Assembly: GCA_027405735.1 (NCBI GenBank)
Contig: JAPEHQ010000001.1
Span: 6,696,001 to 6,760,000, forward strand
Direction: 5' to 3'
Length of the DNA: 64,000 nt
Source of the DNA: Mucor racemosus
Taxonomy: Eukaryota; Mucoromycota; Mucoromycetes; Mucorales; Mucoraceae
Position numbers and translations under genes: made by a program
Shown here: one piece after another, positions 49,701-62,342 of the stretch
How the letters are laid out: each line of letters starts with the position of its first letter
Numbering within the stretch: position 1 is the stretch's first letter
Notes under the pieces: generated by a model
Database searches by the model: none
The model's input: only the letters and a program-made list of their open reading frames with translations
Told to the model about the DNA's origin: nothing

Positions 49701-51355
49701 TTTTTTTTTTTTTTCGTGACCCAGAACTATGTGTAACTTACAGGATCTTTTATTCATTGGCTTACGGATCAAACTTTTAAAATATATAAATAAAATGCAC
49801 GTCAATGTAATAGACTATAATGATATGCAGCATTTACTTATGAATTTTTGATGGAGTACACAAAATTGTCTATAATCCGTTCCATCTTGCTTATATTGGC
49901 CGAGAAAAAAAAAAAGACCTAGCCCATCGTCTATAAATTTGTAAAATCCATAGAAACAAAGAAATGATAAGGTTTTAGGGTTCATACAAATTAGTAAAAT
50001 ATGTTCTCACCATCATTTTCTTTTGATTTTATTTCTCGTCAAAAAAAAAAAAAAAAACAAGTATGTAATGTATATCAATGACGATTATTTTGTAAATTAT
50101 ATAGCATAAAATATCTTTTGAATCTCTATAAATGGCCTTGGTTATCTGCTAGCATCTCTCAAGTACGGAAAGATAGCGATTTTAAAGTTTGAGGGTACAT
50201 GTAGTATGTATGTATCAAGGTAGTGTAACTCGTCGTTTTGTCTTTTTTCAGCTTGCTGGTGTTCAAGATTCCCCTAATGCGCGTATGACATTTTCGAGAG
50301 CACAAACTTTTATGCAGCTCTGGTTTACATTATTGAAATCAGCTTTTTACTATTTTCACTAATTCGATTTTTTTTTTATATGGTATATTTTGTCCTATAG
50401 TAAAATAAAGTTGTTTGCATATTTGAAATGCTCTATATACATAATTAATAATATTTACCAAGAAAGAAAAAAAGAAAAAAAAAAGTTACCCCAACCTCAA
50501 CAATGTATTATAATCAAATCTCATCAGTGTGGGATTTAAACATGATGTGCACTATCTTTTAGAAATTATCTGAGCGGTTAGGCCACATTACACATAGTTT
50601 GAGTATTCGGGTGCCTTGATTGAATTTGAAAGGGAATATCATCAGACTCGTGTGTGTGTGTATAGTATCAATGATATTCCGTTTTCCGTGAAATCAGGCT
50701 TATTGAATTTGCAATTCAGGTCATTTTGTACTACTATTTATTATTTTACATATTATTTTGTACCTCATTATCCTATTTACTTGTTTGCGCACAGATACAA
50801 TTGTATTCCACAGGAAATATGATTATTTTTCTATGTCAAACTATGAATGCTAATATGTATATATTATAATCAAAACGATTTATTATTGTTATTATTATTA
50901 TTATATTTAGAAACTATAAACAAAGAGAAACTTTTTTGGCTTTTTTGTTCTTCTTGATTCTTTGAATACTACAAGAGCAAACAAAAAAAAAAAAAAGAAA
51001 AAGATTGAAATAAATTAATGTACAAAGAGGGAGGGGATATATAGGGTTTTACATGTGTTTCTGGTGTAAATGTGTGTGTGTGTGTGTGTGAATGAGAGTG
51101 ATAGTGGCAGTGATTGTGATGGAAAATAATTGACGGAGATATTTCATAAAGAATAGGTAATCATAAAAAGTATTAAAGGTATTCGGAAGCGGTTTGGGAT
51201 AAAAAAAAAAAAGGAAGAGAAACGGGGATTGCCGGTAAAAAATAAGCATGTCGTACATATATATATATAAACTAATTACAAAGATGGTAATTTGGTCAAA
51301 AGGAATGTGTGTTCTCAAAAGGAAGGTAAACTTATAATCGGTTTTTTTTTTTCGG
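46755..51355. other. 4.6-kb AT-rich region without supported genes
   Basis: No open frame shows a domain, signal peptide or spliceable continuation. Simple repeats occur: T runs at about 49700 and 50040 (A), (ATT)n at about 50886-50905, and (TG)n at 51071-51089. 47990-48800 has the texture of a decayed repeat but no partner in the window. The first 300 bases after the nuclease stop codon could hold the rest of a guide RNA and the element's right end; I could not find a terminal inverted repeat there. Confidence 0.4.
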
Positions 51356-52476
51356 TTAAGGTGAAATTGGTGTTTGATCATAAAGCTGTATGATTAAACG
51401 ACTTGAGAGATTTAAAGTGTTTTCCTTGTTATTGTTGGGATATATATCCTTTTTTGAGAGTAATTTAGAGACCTAATAAAAAAAAACCATGCCATGTTAA
51501 TATATTTGTGAATTACACATGCTTTTATATTCAATACAACATACCTCATTTTGTGTCAAGATCTGAAGTCGAGAACGTACTTCACTTGACGATGATGTTG
51601 AAAGAGGAAACCCAGTCATGATATCATTGCTGATCTGATCTAATTTCCAATCTTGAAAGATACGATAAGCAGAGGCCATAGCAATACCTTTGTCACTGTA
51701 ATGGATTCAATGTTAATATTATAATAAAAATAAAAATAAATTGCAGCTATTTACCTAACATTGGCTTCTTGTAATGCATAAACTCGATTATAAGAATCTT
51801 TAAATACTTCCATTGAGAAGATAGCAGAATGTGATCCACGTTTTGCAGGAGTCAAACCTTGGGGATATTCATCATTTGCTGATGTGGGATAATCAGGTGA
51901 AGAAGATACAGAACCAGGTGGAGTAATGAGTGATTCAGACATTGAAAAATAAGAATTGTTGTTATTTTTTGCCATAGTTAATGAATCTTTAATAGAAACA
52001 TTCAAGTCCAATTGACCTTCATTAACAAAAATCCAACGTTGATTATCATTGTCAATAGGCTGCAAAGGAAATAAAACCAATTTTTGAACACCTTGATCCG
52101 TAGGTTGTACATCGAGAACCCATTCGTTACTGCAAAGTGAGTAAATATAAGAACCTGGTAATGGTCTACCATAAGCATCAACAGCATCTTCTCTGACACT
52201 CCAAAGTTGATTATGAGCATCCTCCAATGGTTTTGGTGTATATAAACAAATTTCTGTATCTTCAATTAATCTCAATCTGCCTTTTCGGATATCAAGCACA
52301 AGATCATTTGCTTTATTGCATAAAAATTGACCTTTCCAACACCAAAGTTCATGATCAGATAATGTAGGTGGAGTTACAATAACTTGAGAACGAAGTAAAT
52401 CTTGCTCTGTATTTGTTGCAGCAACAACATTTCCTGTGCTAGTGGATCGAATATAAAACCAACCGTTTGTTGACAT
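51356..52476 (-). CDS. Ricin-B-fold (beta-trefoil) domain protein
   Basis: Three exons on the minus strand: 51755-52476, 51545-51695, 51356-51472 (329 aa). The start at 52476 (MSTNGWFYIRSTSTG) is chosen because upstream in-frame codons are hydrophobic 5' UTR translation. Residues 1-150 form a beta-trefoil with the lectin QxW signature (QLW 90-92, QRW 146-148) and repeated GWFYIRS / FLCNKANDLVLDI / WVLDVQP strands. The rest is Ser/Pro-rich (LITPPGSVSSSPDYPTS), then a helical segment (YRIFQDWKLDQISNDIMTG). No signal peptide, so intracellular. This is only the carbohydrate-binding fold; there is no toxin catalytic domain. Ligand unknown. Confidence 0.82.
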
Positions 52477-52910
52477 TTTTTTTGGATATAAATATGGTAT
52501 ACTAAATAACGAGGAGAAAAAGGAAAAACGAAAAACGATAAAGGGATATATATATATATAGTTCAAGTGAATAAAGGAAAGAAGAAAAGAAGGAAAAGAG
52601 GAAAATGCAGTGGGTTTTTATACGTTTTTTTTTCTCAATAAAAAAAACAGATTGACAACTATAAAAGGTAATTTTATAGTCCATGTATTCCTAAACCAAA
52701 AACTTAAAACTCCAGTTCTTACTAACCAGATCATAGCACCAGTTACACAGACATTGTATAATATAACTGGTGCCTTTTTTACGAGAAAAAAAAACTGCCC
52801 AATGCCTATATTGTGTTGATTGGCCCACTTTATTTTTATCTTTTTTTTTTTTTTTTTTTCTATTTGCATGAAAATATCTTTATAAGTCAATAACAAGGTG
52901 GGTATTTTAT

Positions 52911-53467
52911 TCATTCATTTATTGCTTCGACCAATGGTTCTGTCAATTTTAATAAATCATTACCAAGATTCATAAAAAGCCCTGACATTTGAAGATTAGC
53001 TTTAATAAATAACATACAAAAATTCATATTTCGTACCTGTATTAGCTGTAGAATCTGCTACCAATGTGATGATTAATGGTGATTGATCTAATTGAATTAC
53101 TTGATATTGTTCATAGACACTAATAATGCTTTTATTATGCTCAAGCCCAAGTTTTGAAGCCTGTTTGAAAACGTTAACTTATTGGTTCCTTGAAGAGAAT
53201 GACCTCATGATTTGATATTGTACAAATAATTACATACTTGATTATTGGCTATAGAAAATGTTGTTGGGATGATGGGTTCAGTCATACTTTCTTTTGCTTT
53301 ATCAGAAACACCTAAAGAAAAATTTGAACATTTAGTGGTTGCTATGCAATGCGTTGCCAGGGTCCTTTACTTTTTAGAATAATAACCCCGTCTCGGTCGG
53401 TTACCATGGCAACCAAGAGACCGCTATAAAATAAACGACTGCACATTTGATTAAAATTTGATTCCAT
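52911..53467 (-). CDS. LAMTOR3: LAMTOR3/MP1-like Ragulator subunit
   Basis: Four exons on the minus strand: 53371-53467, 53238-53311, 53037-53160, 52911-52981 (121 aa; human LAMTOR3 is 124). It reads MESNFNQMCSRLFYSGLLVA, MVTDRDGVIILK, FSIANNQASKLGLEHNKSII, YQVIQLDQSPLIITLVADST, ANTGLFMNLGNDLL. The segments DRDGV, ASKLGL-x-x-NKSII, YQV-Q and S/T-ANTGL are LAMTOR3 signatures of the roadblock fold. LAMTOR2/3 form a heterodimer in the Ragulator complex, which anchors Rag GTPases and TORC1 (and MAPK) on lysosome or vacuole. None of its exons is long enough to stand out as an ORF. It is head-to-head with the AtuA gene. Confidence 0.9.
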
Positions 53468-53987
53468 TCTTGTTTATTGTATAGAGTATCAAGGAAAGAA
53501 AATAAAGAGAAGGAGAGAGATAGGCTGGAGCTACCTGTTTACTAGTAAATTCGTGTTAAATTTCTTTTTTTGGGGCGCAAAAGATGTGAAAAAAAGTCGA
53601 GTTCAGTCTCAGAGATTCAAGGAATCAAACATCCAGTGACGTCTCAACAACACAACTGAAAGTATCATGCTGAGCAGAATACATAGAGTAACGATAGTAA
53701 TTAAATTGAGAATGGAATTTGGAGCGGAGGGGCTCAATTTTGCATAAAACTGATTTAATTTTGCTTGAATGATTTTCACGAGTTTATTCCCTAATGCTCT
53801 TCAAATCGCAACTACTAATCAAACATTAATCCGAATGTTTGGCCCTATCAACAAATGATTTTCTTTGTGTGAGAGATTTTTTTGTTACCCCACACATTTT
53901 ACTAATGAAAAAAGTATAATTACAATAGAATTTTCTACATCTTGATTTCTTTTACTGTTGTGTTCCATTATTTTGAAACAAGATAAA
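53468..53987. promoter_or_regulatory. Bidirectional promoter region, LAMTOR3 / AtuA
   Basis: 520 bp between divergent start codons, the only DNA available for both 5' regions. No core element could be assigned with confidence. Confidence 0.4.
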
Positions 53988-56309
53988 ATGACAAAACCTA
54001 TAAGAATTGGCTGCTATTCTGCCTTTTATGGCGATTCACCAGAAGCTGCTGTTCAATTAGTTCAGCACGAGGGATCAAACTTGGATTATTTGGTCGCTGA
54101 TTATCTCGCAGGTACAATGATTAATGCAAATAATAAAAAAGAGTAACATCCAATATCTCGAAACTCCTACAGAAATCACGATGGGCATTTTTGCTATCCG
54201 GCGGAAACAACGTCGTATGATGAAATACATGGGTCTCAAGGATGATGGTAGTAAAGAATACGTTGCTCAGTTCCCAAATTATGTTCTTGGTCGTATTTTG
54301 CCTGATGTTATCCAAAATGGGACAAAAATTGTGACTAATGCAGGTGCCCTTAATCCAATTTTACTCAAGGAGATCATTGAAGGAATACTAGGCGAGTTAG
54401 ACTTGCCGCATGTTAAAGTTGCTGCAGTTGTAGGAGATGATTTGATGGCTTCCGTTGAGCAAGATGGTTTATCTACAGTATCTTTAAACCAGTTTAAAAA
54501 CTTCACCTCATTCTCTCCTGTTTCACCTACAAAGCACCAACTGCATTCAGATAGACTTCCCGATTCCGAGGAGCCCATTGTATCACTTCATGCATATCTT
54601 GGTGCTAGAGGCATCTGTGATGCTTTAGATGCCGGAGCTCAGATCGTTATCACAGGCCGTGTAGTTGATTCCGCGTTAGTTGTTGGTCCGTTAATGCATG
54701 AGTTTGGTTGGAATAAAAGCCAAGATCCGCCACCATATGACTTACTGGCTGCTGCATCACTTGCGGGTCATATTATTGAATGTGGTTGCCATGCTACAGG
54801 TGGCAATTTTACTGATTGGAAATTAGCCGCAAATTCAGAATTTGGTGGCTTTGCTTACATGGGATATCCTATTGTGGAATTTGATGGTAACTCTGGTGAA
54901 TTTGTTATTACGAAACCAAAAAGAACAGGTGGTCTGGTTTCTGTAGCCACTGTGTCCGAACAAATTTTGTATGAAAGTCTCGATCCTGCTTTGTATATTT
55001 TGCCAGACGTTATTTTGGACTTGCGCCAGATAAATTTGACCCAAATAGGTCCTGATCGTGTTCTTGTGCGAGGGGCACAAGGCCGCGCACCTACACCATG
55101 GCTTAAATGCTGTGGTATATTTATGGATGGTTGGAAATTGTCTGGACAACTCGTCATAGGAGGGCATGAAGCTAAAGAAAAGGTATAATCACTTGTTGTA
55201 TGTATATATAGAAGTTTTTAATTTATTTTTTTATTTTTTTTTATTAGGCTGAAGCTGTAGGAAGAGCAGTAAAAGATCGAGTAAATGCTTACTATAGGGA
55301 AAATGGTATTTCAGAATTTAGAGATTTTAATATTGAAGCAATTGGTGGAGAATCACTTTATGGGTAAAAATATATATATTATATTGAAATTTAGTATTTT
55401 GTCAACATTTCTAAAATTATTATTTTAGTCCGTCAAACTCCAAAAATGCAAATGAAATTCGCGAAGTTGTATTAAGAATGACAGGGCATCATGATGATCC
55501 GGAAGCCTTGAAGGCATTATCGATTGAATTAGTTTCTGCAAGTATTTTTAAACTTTTCTATAAATGGGGTAATCGTAATAATCTTTTTCACAACACAGCC
55601 AGTAACAAATATGGCTCCAGGTATCACTGGCTTCTTTGAACGTACAAAACCATTTCCAAACCTTATTCATTTCCCCGGTCTGTATCCCAAAAGCCAAGTT
55701 GAAACTATTCTTTATATAGGCAATCAGAAGAAGCTTGTTCCTTGGGGCCCTTGGGATGACAGCCATTCATTTCAAAATCCAAAGCCTGTACCACTTGTGC
55801 CTGAAGCCATTATTAATGAACAACAAGAGGATATCATCAAGGTTAAATTGATAGATTTAGCTTATGGTAGAAGTGGTGATAAAGGAGATGTTAGCAATAT
55901 AGGTATATAGTTTGAATATCAAAAAACAAGAGTTATAATTGAACGCTTTCTTGAAATAGGAATCATTGCTCGAGACCCTTCGTTTTACCCCTATATTAAA
56001 AGATCTTTGACCGCGCAAGTTGTATCTGAATATATGCAACATGTATGTAAAGGAACAGTGGTCCGCTATGATTTACCCGGTCTACTAGCTTTAAATTTCA
56101 TTTTAACTGCAACCTTGGGTACGACCATATGTCTTTTTTTTATTACTATTATTATTATTACTAAATACACTAATGTAATTATACATTTAGGAGGTGGTGG
56201 TTTAAGCTCAATGATTATTGATCGCCAAGGTAAAACCTATGCTCAATTATTATTGACAGGATTAGAGATTGAAATTCCTTCAAATCTCGTACGTTTTTCC
56301 AAACTTTAA
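53988..56309 (+). CDS. AtuA-family (acyclic terpene utilization, DUF1446) protein
   Basis: Seven exons: 53988-54111, 54173-55182, 55248-55363, 55429-55541, 55603-55902, 55960-56118, 56191-56309 (646 aa). The AtuA domain is clear: [109 protein letters not shown]. The C-terminal AtuA-associated fold has [20 protein letters not shown] and [15 protein letters not shown]. Bacterial AtuA belongs to citronellol/geraniol catabolism; fungal homologues are uncharacterised, so the substrate is unknown. The exon 4/5 junction is the least certain: donor at 55542 with acceptor at 55602 keeps frame; a donor at 55532 with acceptor at 55598 would too. Confidence 0.88.
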
Positions 56310-57369
56310 TATTGATTAAAAATATACGAGTTCAGTGTAACATTGATGGAAACTTTTGATTCAATAAAACCTTTTATATATTCATCAAAACGTTTATCCT
56401 AAAATATGGTCAGTTTTTTTTTTTTTTCTTGTTCTATAAAATCTATAATTGAAATTACCATGTATGTATAAAAGACGAGATTTTTGATCAAGATGTTACA
56501 GTCTCATCATCGTGAAGATTATAAATACATCTTTGAAATCCAATTTACCAATGCTCATGTACTACAATCATTGCTGGTTATGTAATTATAAATACAAAAC
56601 ATCAAATGTTTGTCAATCATTGCGTTTGTATTTAATAAATCAGTTCATAATTTTTAAACATGTACCTTAAAAAAGGGGTCTGCTCTTTAAAAAAAGAGCA
56701 TTGTTCATCTCGATCTCGATTCAGTTTTTTAGTCTCATCAACTTTGGCCGCCCTCTATATGTTTGTACATCTAATCTATTTTTATAAAATGCGCAATTTC
56801 AAACATTTGATAACCATGTGTCTTTCTTGTTTAAATCAACATGCTTTAATTAAAGCCAGAACAAAGCTTCACCAAAATAAATCAGGCGAGATCAAATGCG
56901 ATGTATATATCATATTACTTTTCACAGGATCTATATTGATATTTGTATACATATTATGATGCAGTTTTACTAACTGGCTACCAGTTTGATTAACATTTAT
57001 CCGAGTGCACAACAAAATGGTGTTATACTGTAACAATCGTCGAAAGTCAAAGCGTGAAATATTTTTTATAGTTAGTTGCAAACTCAAAAATATGTTTGGA
57101 TGGCTGAGATGCTATGCTTTAAGCAATATTAAATTTGCTGTTTTTTAATCTTTCGTGATGTAAAATTAATTCTTTGCCTAACTGACTAAAAATTGCTTTT
57201 AAAATGCATAAAGAAAGAAAAAGCGTGCTTAAATTTCTAACTCACAATCAAATATGCTATACATCTCTTCAAGACTTATAACTTGGACTAAGTGATTAAA
57301 TAATATATGCGTATTTGAAGAAAATTGTATCATACCATCACTGTTCAAGATGCTGGGGCTGCTTTATAA
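56310..57369. other. Gene-free interval with a short palindrome
   Basis: Downstream of the AtuA gene. TGCTCTTT-AAAA-AAAGAGCA at 56681-56700 is a perfect hairpin of the kind that arises in T/A-rich DNA. The plus frame at 56660-56959 has two hydrophobic stretches but no motif, and is not called. Confidence 0.4.
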
Positions 57370-58620
57370 CTTTGAAATCCCATAATTAAGTTGTTAATTT
57401 TTTGTACTCACAAGATAGATCCAACTCAAAGCTACTCTGCATTTTTTGTTTTAGCAAAAAATATTGATTTTTCGTCGAGATAATCAAAATAATAGTTTTT
57501 ATCACAGCTTATAGTCTGTCATAACGGGATCCCAAAATTTATTTTAAAAATGGACGAAAAATGATTCAAAAAAACAAAATCGTTTAATGGCTCATGAACT
57601 GCAAAGTAAGTCAACCTAGCGTATTAAATAGTTTTTGTACAGTTTTAGATTTTGCATCTATCTAAATAAAATTTAAATAAATGTTTTACATTAAATTTTG
57701 CATAAAATGCAATTGAAATTTTGACGGTTTTTTAAGATACACATCACTTTTTATAAGCATATTTAAAATATAACTAATTACAATAATGCGCAAAAACATT
57801 ATCTATCGATCGAGCTATTGAAAAAATTTCTAGCTGCATTTTTCGTAGAGAAAACGAGATTTTTGTCCAAAATTTTTCAGATTCAGAATTTGGGATGAGG
57901 GTATATAAGGGAAAAATGGAAGCTGGAAATGGAGGTACCTTTTTGCACACATTTTTGAGGATATCTCCACGAAAAATCAATATTTTGAAAAACTCTAAAT
58001 TGGGTCTGAGAGAGTTCAACGAGCTTGATGACATGAATGCAAAAAAAATGCTGCTCAATTTAATCAATATTTTGAAATCTACTATAGAAATGCCAAAAAA
58101 ATGAAAAAAAAATAAAGGTGCTCAGAATTTTTTTATATTACAATATGTTATAGAGCACTTTAAAACAAGTAAGTTTCATTATTAAAAGTCGTTAGTATAG
58201 CTTAAGTTTTTCTAGAGATATGAAGCCTCAAAGTTTTTAATTTTTAACAGTGAAATACGCGTAAAAATTTGAAACATTAGCACTGAAAAATTAATACCAA
58301 CTGTAAAAAGTATGATATTTTCGGATACTTGTTTTTGGATTAAAGGTCAGCATCTCAAGTATATTGGCATATAATTTTATTTTGGTGTTATTTAGTGAAG
58401 CAAAAAGTATAGCAGCGATGAAAAGTAAAACCCAGTTTTCAAGGAAAAAGCAGTGGATTTTACGTGTTTTTTAGCCTTTCATGAGATATAAAATGAATTC
58501 TGGAACAGGTAAAATAATGCAATCAATTTATTTCCATTTAGTAGTGTCTAGGGTATATCCTAAAAACGTTTATTATGAGGTTAGTTATAGAAAAAAGGTA
58601 TACTCCTATTTTGAAGATTG
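57370..58620 (+). repeat. Dispersed repeat R2, copy 2
   Basis: Direct repeat of 37527-38760 over about 1.2 kb, with the same order of landmarks and scattered substitutions. Neither copy has an intact long frame. Function and class unknown. Confidence 0.7.
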
Positions 58621-60039
58621 AAACTATCAATTTCTTTTTTTTTTTGAAAATTCAAATTTAATATTAAAATTCATTTTAACTTATCGAACGTAGTTTCTTC
58701 GTGTACTACAGCAAGTCAAAATAGGTTGTGAAGGACAGAACAGACAAAATAAATTGTAATGTTTTTAATGATTAATTAGTAAGAAAAATATTTACATAAA
58801 TATCATAGAATGTGATTGTTTAGCTTCTACATCATGGAAAAAAACTAAGAGTCATTTTTTATTATATATACTGTATTAACAGATATTGTTTTCCTATGGA
58901 GATTGGATGAGATCTGGTATCTTCAACATTGATAACCGTAACTTTTATAGATTATAAAAATTTTGTTGTTATGAATATATACACGTTTTATCTACTACTA
59001 CTAAATTTTTGTATATATACATAGCGCTATTTTTCATCTATTGATTATATGCTCACTGGAAACTTTAGCTATATTTTCTACTGAAATAAAGCCAGTTTTT
59101 GCATTATTGTATCTAGCATGATTACATGATATACAGGAAAAATGACAGGGTTTTCTTTATATTTCGATCAGGAATAAAGATTTTTTTGTAAATCAAATTG
59201 CTGCTGATACTTATTAGCAAATAGAAGAATTATATACCAGAGAAAAACAATATGGTCAAATTACTCAATATTGCACAAATCAAAAAAAAAACAAAATAAC
59301 GGATAAGTAGAAGGACGGCAATTTAAAAAAGCAAACATAGAGGGGACGTTTGTCCTAGTTGCTAGACTTATGCGCTTTACAGCTAGTTCAAACGGAGAGG
59401 TTGTGGGTTCAAAACTCGTGTAAGTGGATGATTTTCTTCGGAACTTGTGTTTGCCGGGTTAGAACCGCAGCTAAACACCCCCTCACCTTTTTTTTTTGTT
59501 TTACCTTTCTACGCACAGCTTTCAAAAGACTACCAATTGTTTTCTTCTTTCCTCTACTCCAGTATTTTTAGCGCTCTTTCAGAAATCCATTTTCTTTATG
59601 AATATCTTATTTCACAAGCACAAGAGAGACGCATTCTGCACGCAATAATTTAATAATGTAAACTGCTGTTGTATTGTAGGGCTACTACTGTCTGTATATT
59701 TTGATTTTGGTTTTCATCCATTAAGTAACAAATAGAGCATTACTAATTGTAACATTAAAGGCATACATAATAATGGAATATCTTTAGTCATTTTTTAAAA
59801 GACCTGAAAAGAGCTCAGCGAATAACATCGTTGTTAATCATATTTGGATTTCTATCAGTTTATGCTTCGGTCGTCGTCATCAGTTAGAAATTGGTTTGTC
59901 ACCAAATTTAACTTATCCTTAATAATGGACTTCAGGGTAATTATTACTGCATGAAAAGTACTATTAAAGGCATATCACTCTTCACCCAAGAAGTACTTTC
60001 TATGTAAAAGCTTAAGAATAATAATGCCCAAAGGTATAT
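58621..60039. other. Gene-free interval with a tRNA-like fragment
   Basis: Mostly AT-rich. Around 59345-59425 a stretch with 'ctagttgctagac' and 'tgtgggttcaaaactc' loosely resembles Pol III A and B boxes, but the stems do not pair well, so no tRNA is called. Confidence 0.35.
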
Positions 60040-61020
60040 AACGTTATCATAAAAACATGCATTTTTCTACCAGAAAACCTGCCGTCTGTCATATCACATA
60101 ACATACATTTATTAAAAAATTGTAAACGCAAGCCCGTAGAGCGACGCCGTAATTGAGTATAGCAAGACAGAGAGATTGAACGGCTAAGTCTCTTATACTA
60201 TGGTATAACAGTTTTAAATAAAAAAGCGTTTTTTAACTTTTCTTATATTTAACCATGTAAGGTCTGAAAATTCAGTTTTTGTAGCGGACATTTTCGGGCC
60301 TCATTTTATCCTTACCAACACTCATGGTTTTGATAAAAAAAAAGAAAAATCAAATTTTGATACCAAAATCAACGTTTAAATATACTACATTGTGAGAGAA
60401 AATTGTAGCTGTAGCTAATACGCATTTTATAAAAGCTTAATATTAAATGTTAAGTAATGAAATTTAGCATTTTTGGCCCAAAAACAGTTTTTTGATTAAA
60501 GGATTTTCATGTTATGTTTTGCAATAAAAATGTTTATTATTTTTTATTGAGCAAATAGAGCGCTAAATTCTGCATATGTGTATATTTTTTGTTTTTATAA
60601 TTGGTAATATAATTAACTCTAGATTTGCAAAACCAAAAAAAAAAAATTAAAAAATGTCAAAATTGATGATCTGGACAAGAATAATTTTTTAAATTAATAT
60701 TCCGCTTATAAGCCTTGTAAGTCTTAAAAATAAGAAATTTTACGATATTTGAGAACTTTTTCAAGAATTTATGATGCTGTACCCCCCTTGATTCAAGCTT
60801 ATTACTGTAAATCTTTATATATCTTAATATTGTGTGATCGTTCATTTGATGATAATATAATCTTACTTTATAATTATTGCGCTAGAGGTAATTTACATTA
60901 AGTTTTAGTCTTACCCCTCCAACATCATCATAAACAACATAAATATGGCCATCATTAGAACCTATTGCCACCTTTTTACCCTCTCTGTCCCAAGCCAATT
61001 TATTCAATGCTTTACCAGAA
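60040..61020 (-). repeat. Mobile repeat R1, copy D (partial)
   Basis: Minus-strand partial copy of R1. It corresponds to 3800-3020 of copy A read inward and includes the dynein fragment at 60905-61020. The subterminal GTGCA-rich end is missing. Confidence 0.7.
60905..61020 (-). pseudogene. Captured dynein intermediate chain fragment, copy D
   Basis: On minus it reads ALNKLAWDREGKKVAIGSN and then DGHIYVV with a frameshift before the donor region. It carries the same joined upstream sequence as copy C (about 61015-61060), so C and D share a rearrangement that A and B lack. Confidence 0.6.
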
Positions 61021-62342
61021 CAAACTTACTTTTGACCTATAAAAATTGATTTATTAGTAAAATCAATTATTAATAACAAGCTAATAAGTAATAATTATGG
61101 TGTACCTTTGATAGTTGGTACTGATATACAAAACAACATCTTGTTTTCCTCTTAGCTGTTGGCCATTGAATAGAAATAAATGCTTTTGGAAACTAAGTAG
61201 ACTAACATGAGTTTATTCATTCATTCATTCAAATCAAGTTAATACTATAATACATACTTTTACAATCACCAGTTTTTCTCCAGGTAGATATCGACTTTAG
61301 ACCAAAAAAGCATTGATTATAACGTAGATGATGGAACAAAATGACTAAGACTTGGAAGCTTTTTTTTGTTCGAGAAAGATATTATAACGTGCCCTAACAT
61401 TAACAGTTAATAATTTATTTCCAAATAAACAATAGGAAAAACGTGTACTTCTACCTGCTATTTGATTTCAGTTTATAAAAAAATATTAGTCTTTTTGTTG
61501 TAGTTTTAAACGTAAATAAAAGAGCTGAGGAAAGAGTAGGGAAGAAAAAAGATCTTATGTGTTACAAACAGAAATTTATAAAGGCATAAATACTTTTAGT
61601 GTTACCAAGCAGGTTGTTGTCGTTGTTCCCATTTGCTCCCCAAAAGAAGAACATGGACAGAACTCTTTCAAACCCCAAATTTCAAATTAACATATCCCGT
61701 CAGTAAGGCAATAATTCTGCTGAATCAGAGTAAATCATAGCTGTTTTAAACCACTCAGATTATCTCCGTTATTAGTTATTATATTATGATTGATACACTT
61801 TAATAAATTGACTAAAAAAGCTTGATCTCATTGTTGCTCTGCTCATTTGGGCTGCCTGATCTGCACATAAATTTTTATTCTGCCCATCTGTGCAGATCAT
61901 TATGTCTATGGGGAGCATAGTTTGGAAGCAGTGTAGTATTGAAGTATTGACTTGATTTGAATGAATTAATAAATGAATAAACCCATGTTAATCTATTTAG
62001 TTTCTAAAAAATATTTGTTTCTATTTGGTGACAAACAACAGCCAAAAAGAGAAAAACGAGATGCTGTCTTGCATACCACTACCAACTATCAAAGGTACAC
62101 CATAATTATTGCTTATTAGCTTGTTAATTGATTTTACTAATAAATCAATTTTTATAGATGAAAAGTAAAGGTATATTCAGTTTAAATCACTTGAAGCAAT
62201 TTAATTATGCTAATTATTTACATGATTTATCATCTCTTGCTCATTCAATTGCTATATTTGGTTTTAATATTTCGTTTATTATACTATTAATTGACTCGTA
62301 CGTCCATTAGAGTTAACACATCATCCTTGATTAATGTATCTA
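61021..62342 (-). repeat. R1-associated repeat tract, interrupted by the Tc1 element
   Basis: 61060-61250 matches 33400-33600 inverted, and 61780-61940 is a diverged inverted copy of the 32988-33120 terminus. 61940-62342 matches 32560-32987 inverted. The last match continues on the other side of the Tc1 element at 63987-64000. Confidence 0.65.

Noticed and set aside
51356..52476. Ribosome-inactivating toxin because of the ricin-B fold
   Set aside because: Only the beta-trefoil lectin fold is present; no signal peptide and no catalytic A-chain domain.
56681..56700. Perfect 20-bp palindrome TGCTCTTTAAAAAAAGAGCA as terminator
   Set aside because: Bacterial-type hairpin terminators do not apply to this eukaryotic locus and the loop/stem is A/T-driven.
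59345..59425. tRNA-like segment with A-box and B-box resemblance
   Set aside because: The putative T-stem pairs mainly by wobble and no acceptor stem or sensible anticodon arm could be drawn.
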